Shown piece after piece: positions 1 through 5,577 of a stretch of 6,743 bases of DNA (positions are counted from its first letter, which is position 1; every line of letters begins with the position of its first letter). A program made the position numbers and the translations under genes. The notes under the pieces were generated by a model. It was not told where the DNA came from, did no database searches, and saw nothing but the letters and a program-made list of their open reading frames with translations. Origin of the DNA: Luminiphilus sp. (lineage in GTDB: Bacteria > Pseudomonadota > Gammaproteobacteria > Pseudomonadales > Halieaceae); the NCBI GenBank assembly GCA_022425845.1, contig JAKMEU010000249.1, forward strand, positions 1 through 6,743, in the 5' to 3' direction.

Positions 1-2241
1 CGTATAGGCATAGACCGCTTCATCCTCGTAGTTGACGTTAAGTGCCAAATCGAGGCGGCCGCCAGCCACTGGCAGGTTGTAAAGAAAATCAATATTCCAT
101 GTTGTTTCCGGCGCTCTGGCGACGGGGCTTCCAGTTAGGTCCGTATCGATGACGCCATCAAAATTAGTATCGGCTTGAAACGAATTGAACTCGGCATCCA
201 GCATGCCAACGCTGCCTGAAATATTGAAACGCTCATTGATCAGCCACATGGCCTCAAATTCAAGCCCCTGAACCTCGATTTCCGCCGCATTGAAGTAGCG
301 GGTTTCCTGAAATTCACTCTCTTCAATGCCATCGCCATCCCGATCAGCCGTAATTTTTGCAAGAAGCTGCTGCTGAGAATCATCGTAGGTTACGTAAAAT
401 CCAGTGAGATTTAGCCTAAGACGGTTATCAAGCAGTTCCGACCGCAATCCCAGCTCAAACGAATCAGCGAGTTCCGGGTCAGTTGGCCGAGCCTGAATAG
501 GCTCAATGGGATTCCCACTGGTGCCGGTCTGATCGTTGTAGCCACCACTTTTAAATCCACGGGCATAGGCGCCATAAAGGTACAGATCCTCCGTCCATCG
601 GTAACCCAGATTGAGTCGCCAGGTCGGCTCGGTCCAACTCTCTTCATCGGTTACTACTCCGCTTGGAAAACGGTTAAAGTCGGCTGCCGCTATAGGCTCG
701 CCCAATGCCTGCCATGTGAACCCGGGATCGAAGCCACCTTCCAGCGCCTGAACGAAAACCTGGTTGCGCCCCGTCCATTTCTTCTCTTCCTTGGTGTAGC
801 GGACGCCGGCACCCAGAGTCAGTTTTTCAGTGATATCCAGCGTGCCATCGAGGTAAATCGCCTGGGCTGAGGCATCCTGCCCGTTGGAGAGTACCTGGGG
901 GTTGTTGTTGAAGTAGAAAGGGTCGCCAAACGCAGCGCCTGATGGAATGGTCATATCGACAAAACCAAGCACCTGGGCCACGGTGAAACGGGTATCGTCT
1001 TCCTGGTAAAACACACCGCCCACCCAATTGAGTGGCCCATCAAGATCGGAGGCCACCCTGAGCTCCAACTGGGTCGTTTCGCGGACGTCCTGTCGATTCG
1101 CATCGAAAAGTGACACCGGCCCAACTTCACCTGTGTAGGTACTGGGCAGCCGGGAGTCTGTTTCACGGTGGCCGGCAAAAAAACTCAGCGTGTAATCAGA
1201 ATTGATGTCCCAGTCCAGATTAAGATACAGCCCGTCAACATCAATTTGATGCCCCTTTTCCATCTCGAGCAAGGTGTCATTGCGATTTGTAATCGCGACA
1301 CGATCCAGGGGGTCTCCTGCGTCGCGGGTAAACCCGATGCTGTTCCAAAGATAACCCGTATTGGGCGGCGTGTTGTTATAGGAGGGCGGTGAGTCACCGT
1401 CATCGCGAACGATTTCATAAGCCAGTTGGATATCGAGAGCGTCTGTCGGCTGCCAGCGTAACTTCACCCGGCCACTGAACACATCGTCGCCACCCACATC
1501 CGCACCATCACCCTGGCCGCTGGTCCCCGCCAGAGGGTAGCCCACACCAAAATCTGCAACCGGACCGTAAGCCGCACTGTTTGAGTACCAGCCGTCTGAC
1601 TTCATATACAACCCAGCAACACGCAGCGCCGCTGTGTCGCCAAGGGCAAGGTTTAAAACGCCCTGCCCCTCATAACGTCCGTATTGGGCGACCCGTCCCT
1701 GTATATCTAGGGTGTTTTGGTCAAGCTGTGCGCGGTTGGTTTTGACATTGATTGCCCCGCCGGTGGTGTTCTTGCCGAAGAGCGTACCCTGTGGACCACG
1801 CAATATTTCAATAGCGGCTATATCAAGCATTTCAATATTGGCCGTCTGGATATGAGGAATCACAAAGTCATCGACAATGACACCCACCTGATTTTCGTAG
1901 TACAGAATGATGCCGTTTTGACCCACGCCCCGAATCGCAAAATTCGCCGAGTTGAAGCCCGGCTGCTGGCCTGCCACCACGTTGGGCGCATAAATAGCCA
2001 CATCGAGTAAATCTCTCGGTGCGAGGCGCTCGACCATATCTGAGGTCACCTGGGTTACGGCGATGGCCGTAGTCTGCACGTCAGTCTCCGCACGCCGTGT
2101 CGCTGTAACGAGAACCTCCTCCAGCTTGGCTGACTCCTGTGCTGCGAGTTGCTGCGAAAGCGTAGCGGTTGCCACCAGGGCCGCTATTACAGGTGCCGTT
2201 GCAGGCAGGGAGGAAGACGTGTGTACATTTGCGTCAGACAT
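1..2241 (-). CDS. TonB-dependent outer-membrane receptor (C-terminus cut by window edge)
   Basis: This gene encodes an outer-membrane beta-barrel transporter that takes up a ligand using TonB/ExbBD energy. The frame is open from the ATG at 2241 to base 1, giving 747 visible residues and no stop. A hydrophobic export segment lies at about residues 16-34 (APVIAALVATATLS), followed by a TonB-box-like segment LEEVLVTATRR (40-50). The plug domain spans about 53-168 and contains FAIRGVGQNG (101-110) and the plug-end signature LRGPQGTLFGKNTTGGAINV (147-166). The rest is barrel, with typical strand patterns such as LYLYGAYARGFKSGGYND. There is no N-terminal STN signalling domain and no carboxypeptidase-like extension, so it is neither a transducer nor a SusC type. 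Roughly 100 C-terminal residues are probably missing, judging from family length. Two acidic DxDxDG-type loops occur at residues 633-644 and 691-702. It is divergent from the CMD/PQQ/cupin operon, which suggests shared use. The ligand is unknown. Family assignment is certain. Confidence 0.95.
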   Translation of the reverse strand, partial: MSDANVHTSSSLPATAPVIAALVATATLSQQLAAQESAKLEEVLVTATRRAETDVQTTAIAVTQVTSDMVERLAPRDLLDVAIYAPNVVAGQQPGFNSANFAIRGVGQNGIILYYENQVGVIVDDFVIPHIQTANIEMLDIAAIEILRGPQGTLFGKNTTGGAINVKTNRAQLDQNTLDIQGRVAQYGRYEGQGVLNLALGDTAALRVAGLYMKSDGWYSNSAAYGPVADFGVGYPLAGTSGQGDGADVGGDDVFSGRVKLRWQPTDALDIQLAYEIVRDDGDSPPSYNNTPPNTGYLWNSIGFTRDAGDPLDRVAITNRNDTLLEMEKGHQIDVDGLYLNLDWDINSDYTLSFFAGHRETDSRLPSTYTGEVGPVSLFDANRQDVRETTQLELRVASDLDGPLNWVGGVFYQEDDTRFTVAQVLGFVDMTIPSGAAFGDPFYFNNNPQVLSNGQDASAQAIYLDGTLDITEKLTLGAGVRYTKEEKKWTGRNQVFVQALEGGFDPGFTWQALGEPIAAADFNRFPSGVVTDEESWTEPTWRLNLGYRWTEDLYLYGAYARGFKSGGYNDQTGTSGNPIEPIQARPTDPELADSFELGLRSELLDNRLRLNLTGFYVTYDDSQQQLLAKITADRDGDGIEESEFQETRYFNAAEIEVQGLEFEAMWLINERFNISGSVGMLDAEFNSFQADTNFDGVIDTDLTGSPVARAPETTWNIDFLYNLPVAGGRLDLALNVNYEDEAVYAYT

Positions 2242-2251
2242 TGAACTTGGA

Positions 2252-2255
2252 CCTC
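2252..2255 (-). promoter_or_regulatory. Ribosome binding site of the TonB-dependent receptor gene
   Basis: On the minus strand GAGG lies 10 bases before the ATG at 2239-2241. Reading upstream in frame from that ATG, no other ATG, GTG or TTG occurs before an in-frame TGA at 2275-2277, so this site and this ATG set the start. Confidence 0.6.
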
Positions 2256-2293
2256 GCTTTTTATTTATGGAATGTCAGCGGTGCTAGGCCCTC

Positions 2294-2324
2294 ATTGTAT
2301 GAACATAAGCTGGCCGTGCGTCAA
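2294..2324 (-). promoter_or_regulatory. Candidate sigma70 promoter for the receptor gene
   Basis: On the minus strand TTGACG (2319-2324, 5 of 6 matches to the -35 consensus) is followed after 19 bases by TACAAT (2294-2299, 5 of 6 matches to the -10 consensus). The spacer is two bases longer than ideal. Transcription would start near 2287, giving a leader of about 45 bases before the receptor ATG. This was found by eye only; an alternative sigma factor or activator dependence is possible. Confidence 0.4.
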
Positions 2325-2346
2325 TGGTGCAACGAGTGCAGGCCAG
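2310..2346. repeat. Nested inverted repeats in the divergent promoter region
   Basis: CTGGCC (2310-2315) and GGCCAG (2341-2346) form a perfect 6-base inverted repeat with 25 bases between the arms. Inside it lies a smaller one, TGCA-ACGAG-TGCA (2328-2340). The pair brackets the candidate -35 box of the receptor promoter, where an operator or activator site would be expected. Both repeats are short enough to arise by chance, and no regulator gene is present in the window. Confidence 0.3.
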
Positions 2347-2373
2347 GTAACTCAAGCGGCTTCCAGTACAGCT

Positions 2374-2403
2374 TTGCCCAGCGAGGTATCGAACGGCTAC
2401 ACT
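2374..2403 (+). promoter_or_regulatory. Weak candidate promoter for the CMD/PQQ/cupin operon
   Basis: TTGCCC (2374-2379) and TACACT (2398-2403) are separated by 18 bases, each matching the sigma70 consensus at 4 of 6 positions. Transcription would start near 2410, leaving about 80 bases of leader before the ATG at 2491. Nothing better was seen by eye on this strand of the 2242-2490 gap. The weakness may point to activator control or may mean the true promoter was missed. Confidence 0.22.
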
Positions 2404-2480
2404 CGGATCGTCATGACAGTGGCCGCGCGCCTGCTGTAGGGACGTTTGATCCTCTGGCGGCATCAGGAAAAATCCCGAAT

Positions 2481-2484
2481 AGGA
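2481..2484 (+). promoter_or_regulatory. Ribosome binding site of the CMD-family gene
   Basis: AGGA sits 6 bases before the ATG at 2491. An overlapping ATG at 2484 is in a different frame and does not open the conserved protein, so the site supports 2491 as the start. Confidence 0.55.
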
Positions 2485-2490
2485 TGAGCA

Positions 2491-3081
2491 ATGAGCAGAC
2501 TGAGTTTCGTACCCACAAAAGAATGGCCCGCCGACCTGCGAGCATTCGCTCAGGCCGATACGGCAACAGACGTCGAACTGGGTATTACACGAATGCTGGC
2601 CCATGCTCCTGCAGCTGCAATGGGGTCACTTCAGTTTGGCGCAGCGCTGACCACTAACCGAACCCTCCCTGAACGGTTAATCGAGCTGCTGCGTCTTCGC
2701 ATTGCCTTTCACAACCAGTGTCGCAGCTGCATGGCCATCCGCTACAGCAGTGCCGAAGGCACTTTTGATGAGGAGACTGTCTGTGAGTTGGGCGATATGT
2801 CTGTCCCTGAGACCCTGCCGGACGCAGAAAAACTCGCCATTGCACTGGGCGACCGCTTTGCTACGGACCACCTGTCCATCGACGGTCAATTTTTCACCGA
2901 ACTCAAAGCGCTGTTCACTGACGCTGAAATTGTGGAGTTACTGCTCCATTGTGCCCTTTACGTAGGGATGGGCCGTTTAGCGGCTGTGCTGGATATGACT
3001 GAGGAGCTGCCCGCTGGTTTTGCAAAGCCGTTTGGCGATCGGGTCACACCGTCCGCAGATGAACCGGTACGGGTCCGCTGA
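2491..3081 (+). CDS. Carboxymuconolactone decarboxylase (CMD)/AhpD-like family protein
   Basis: This 196-residue, all-helical, cytoplasmic protein has no signal peptide. The AhpD/CMD core is seen at about residues 58-90, with the redox pair C77-R-S-C80 and a glutamate, E65, 12 residues before the first cysteine. That is the spacing of the Glu/Cys pair in mycobacterial AhpD. The AhpD proton-relay histidine, expected four residues after the second cysteine, is Arg here (R84). Further cysteines are C98 and C154. In this family the CxxC pair supports a thiol-based peroxidase or disulfide reductase activity, while true gamma-carboxymuconolactone decarboxylases usually lack this arrangement. Decarboxylation of a protocatechuate-pathway lactone is therefore less likely than a redox role. 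It is the first gene of a three-gene operon, and its TGA overlaps the next ATG by one base (TGATG), so translation is probably coupled. The family call is firm; the reaction is unknown. Confidence 0.88.
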   Translation: MSRLSFVPTKEWPADLRAFAQADTATDVELGITRMLAHAPAAAMGSLQFGAALTTNRTLPERLIELLRLRIAFHNQCRSCMAIRYSSAEGTFDEETVCELGDMSVPETLPDAEKLAIALGDRFATDHLSIDGQFFTELKALFTDAEIVELLLHCALYVGMGRLAAVLDMTEELPAGFAKPFGDRVTPSADEPVRVR

Positions 3082-5135
3082 TGTCACCAATGTCAGGATT
3101 GACCCGGATGCTTCTGGCCTGGATCGTAGCGTCCTTCATCTACTCAGTTCACCTGTCGGCCAGCGAGGCTCCCCTTGCGGACTGGCCACTGCCTGGTGGG
3201 CAGGCCGGCGGAGGACACTACAGTCCAGCATCGGCGATTACCCCAAAAAACGTGGGTACACTGGAAAAAGCCTGGGTCCATCGATCCGGAGATTTTCGTA
3301 AGGGCGCCAATTTCAGGGACGGGCTGGAGTCCGGACTGCCACTGCAGTCCTCCTGGCAGGCCACACCCATCCTTGTCGGCGAAAACCTAATCATCTGCAC
3401 GCCCTTCAACACCATTGTTGCCGTAGCGGCCGCAACAGGTGAGGAGCAGTGGCGTTACGCCCCCGATATTGATCTCGATAGTTATGCGATGCCGCGCTGT
3501 CGGGGGGTAACCCAATGGCAAAACCCAGCAAGCACTGATGCTCATGGTTGCAGCCACCTCGTGCTGGCGCCCCTGATGGACGCCCGCGTCATCGGTCTGT
3601 CTGCAGACACGGGGAAGCGGTGTCTTTTTGGTGCCGCCGAGCAAATCGATTTGCGTGAGGGGCTAACGCCGCACGCACCGGGTGACTACATGCTCAATAC
3701 ACCGCCCGCGGTCCTTGGCAATCTCCTCATAACCGGCGCCGCAGTGGCCGACAACATTTCGACCGATGTACCCAGCGGTGTCGTTCGAGCTTACGACCTG
3801 ACAACAGGTCAGCTCGTCTGGGACTGGGAGCCCATCCCGCCAACGCTCACTGAACTCCCCACCATAGAAATTGACGCCGGAGGTTCTGAAACCCGGGAAG
3901 CGAAAGCGACTTCCGCTCTGCGGCCCGCGCCGGACAGCGGGCCCGAAAAGTACGCGCCTGGCACAACCAACGTCTGGTCCTATATCTCAGTCGATGACCA
4001 ACTCAACCGGGTTTATGTCCCCACCGGCAATATGTCGCCCGACTATTTTGGGGGGCAGCGCAATGGCGCTGATTTTTATTCCAGCGCCGTCGTCGCTCTC
4101 GACGGCAGCTCCGGTGAGGTTATTTGGCATTACCAGACGGTGCACCATGATATCTGGGATTTCGATGTCCCCGCGCAACCCACCCTGTTTGAATATACGG
4201 TGGGGGCGACCACCGTTCGCGGCCTCGCGCAGGTCACAAAACAGGGATACGTATTCCTCCTTGACCGATTGACGGGAGAACCCCTGTTCCCGGTTCTGGA
4301 ACAAGCCGTGCCGCAGGGTACAGTGCCCGGGGATTACACGGCACCAACGCAACCGGTACCCAGCAAACCTCGTTCCCTGCTTGAGATACCGGGCGAGAGG
4401 GACGCGATTTGGGGATTCACGCCCTGGGACCGAAACGCCTGTGCCGACGTGCTTGAGGCGCTGCGCTATGAGGGCCCTTTCACACCCGCCTCACTGCAGG
4501 GGTCTCTGCACATGCCCAGTGCTTTTGGTGGCCAAAACTGGGGCGGGCCAGCCATCGACCCGGATCGCAATATCCTGGTGGTCAATACCCAGCACCTGGG
4601 CACCGTTGTACAACTCATTCCCCGGACCCAATGCAGCCCCGAAACGGCACCCGAGCCGGTGGCCCACGGGCCCTTTCTCGACGAGCCATCCAAAGGGACG
4701 CCTTACTGTGATCGACGGTGGCTGGGATTTGTCTCTCCCCTCGGCGCCCCCTGTACCCCGCCGCCCTGGGGAACGCTGGCTGGCATTGATCTCGTGACGG
4801 GGGAAGTGAAGTGGCAGGTCCCGCTGGGAACATCCCGGGATATGGCGCCGTTCCCGTTCTGGTACATCAAGGGTTCACCCAACATCGGCGGGCCCGTGAC
4901 CACCGCGTCGGGGCTCACTTTTATTGCCGCAACCACAGATCGCTTCTTACGCGCATTTGCCACTGACACGGGAGAAGAGCTGTGGAAAGGACGGCTACCC
5001 ACAACTGCCCATGGCCTGCCCATTACCTACCAGTTGGCCAATGGCGAACAATTCGTAGTTGTAGCTGCGGGCGGGCATGCCGCTTTGGGTACGCCACCGG
5101 GAGATCACCTGATCGCCTTTAAACTGAAACAATGA
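3081..5135 (+). CDS. Exported PQQ-dependent dehydrogenase, glucose/quinate dehydrogenase-like
   Basis: This is a quinoprotein that oxidises an alcohol, polyol or aldose in the periplasm with pyrroloquinoline quinone. It has 684 residues. A signal peptide covers about 1-28 (R9, hydrophobic 10-23, likely cleavage near LSAS|E). The remainder is one eight-bladed propeller, with blade motifs such as DLTTGQLVWDW (239-249), DGSSGEVIWHY (341-351) and DLVTGEVKWQV (570-580). The GDH-type entry DWPLPGGQAGGGHYSP (34-49) and the CRGV plus GCSH pair (140-143, 156-159) fit the glucose/quinate/shikimate branch. D360 in HHDIWDFD and K387 in TKQG are 27 residues apart, the same spacing I recall for Asp466 and Lys493 of E. 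coli Gcd. H158 probably matches the Gcd PQQ-pocket histidine. The five-helix membrane domain of Gcd is absent, as is any CxxCH haem site, so electrons must leave through another carrier. M4 (3090) is an alternative start. The substrate is unresolved. Translation is coupled to the CMD gene. Confidence 0.93.
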   Translation: MSPMSGLTRMLLAWIVASFIYSVHLSASEAPLADWPLPGGQAGGGHYSPASAITPKNVGTLEKAWVHRSGDFRKGANFRDGLESGLPLQSSWQATPILVGENLIICTPFNTIVAVAAATGEEQWRYAPDIDLDSYAMPRCRGVTQWQNPASTDAHGCSHLVLAPLMDARVIGLSADTGKRCLFGAAEQIDLREGLTPHAPGDYMLNTPPAVLGNLLITGAAVADNISTDVPSGVVRAYDLTTGQLVWDWEPIPPTLTELPTIEIDAGGSETREAKATSALRPAPDSGPEKYAPGTTNVWSYISVDDQLNRVYVPTGNMSPDYFGGQRNGADFYSSAVVALDGSSGEVIWHYQTVHHDIWDFDVPAQPTLFEYTVGATTVRGLAQVTKQGYVFLLDRLTGEPLFPVLEQAVPQGTVPGDYTAPTQPVPSKPRSLLEIPGERDAIWGFTPWDRNACADVLEALRYEGPFTPASLQGSLHMPSAFGGQNWGGPAIDPDRNILVVNTQHLGTVVQLIPRTQCSPETAPEPVAHGPFLDEPSKGTPYCDRRWLGFVSPLGAPCTPPPWGTLAGIDLVTGEVKWQVPLGTSRDMAPFPFWYIKGSPNIGGPVTTASGLTFIAATTDRFLRAFATDTGEELWKGRLPTTAHGLPITYQLANGEQFVVVAAGGHAALGTPPGDHLIAFKLKQ

Positions 5136-5147
5136 CGGGTATATATT

Positions 5148-5576
5148 GTGAATCGAAAGGGTATCAGCACCTCAGAAGATGGCGACATTCTCGCGAACAT
5201 TCATCAAATGGATTGGCTGGATGTCGGTGCGGGAACGCATTTCAAAGTGCTGCGGCTGTGTGAGACCACCGGCCAATGGGCCCTGTATGTCCATATGGCG
5301 CCGGGAGCGCGCTTTCAGGCCCATCGTCACGAGGGTAATGGACAGTTTTTTGTCACCAAGGGTGAACTGATCTACGACGCAGGCCGAGCAACCCCCGGCA
5401 CCTATGGCTTTGAGCCGATCTTTGCCACCCATTTAGACGCCCATTGCGAACAGGAGACTGAAATGCTCTTTATGGGGGAAGGTGCGGTCACCTACCTGCA
5501 CGAGGACGGCAGCGTCGATTATGTTTTCAACGTCCAAACGTTACGGGACGCACTGGAAAGCACGGTCAACAGTTAG
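5148..5576 (+). CDS. Small cupin, dihydroxyacetophenone dioxygenase/ChrR-cupin-like
   Basis: This 142-residue single-domain cupin has no signal peptide and is presumably cytoplasmic and metal-binding. Cupin motif 1 is GARFQAHRHEGNGQFFVTKG (53-72), with H59 and H61 as ligands and Q66 where the usual motif has Glu. Motif 2 contains GFEPIFATH (87-95), with H95 (or H99) as the likely third ligand. A three-histidine site without Glu is known in diketone-cleaving cupins such as Dke1. The overall pattern, including the EMLFMGEGAVTYL stretch, resembles proteins annotated as 2,4'-dihydroxyacetophenone dioxygenase family or ChrR-like cupins. C-C bond cleavage of a keto compound is possible but not shown; an isomerase or non-catalytic role is equally open. 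The start is GTG, the only candidate after the upstream gene's TGA, with 12 bases between genes and no clear Shine-Dalgarno site, so reinitiation is likely. It is the last gene of the operon and ends one base from the convergent E2 gene. Confidence 0.82.
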   Translation: MNRKGISTSEDGDILANIHQMDWLDVGAGTHFKVLRLCETTGQWALYVHMAPGARFQAHRHEGNGQFFVTKGELIYDAGRATPGTYGFEPIFATHLDAHCEQETEMLFMGEGAVTYLHEDGSVDYVFNVQTLRDALESTVNS

Positions 5577-5577
5577 T

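Noticed and set aside
2284..2604. A 106-codon minus-strand reading frame in the divergent gap
   Set aside because: It runs antisense into the CMD gene, shows no recognisable domain and is rich in Cys and Ser, as shadow frames often are.
2169..2657. A 162-codon plus-strand reading frame across the divergent gap
   Set aside because: It overlaps the receptor start and the CMD gene in another frame, has low-complexity Arg/Ser/Cys-rich composition and resembles no family. The CMD frame has a good ribosome binding site and a clear family match.
2491..3081. True gamma-carboxymuconolactone decarboxylase of the protocatechuate pathway (pcaC)
   Set aside because: The CxxC pair with an upstream Glu is AhpD-like, and no other protocatechuate-pathway gene is in the window.
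3987..4352. A 121-codon minus-strand frame inside the PQQ dehydrogenase gene
   Set aside because: It lies entirely antisense to a strongly conserved propeller coding sequence and shows no motif of its own.
3081..5135. Quinohaemoprotein alcohol dehydrogenase
   Set aside because: No CxxCH haem-binding motif is present anywhere in the protein, and the sequence signatures match the glucose/quinate branch.
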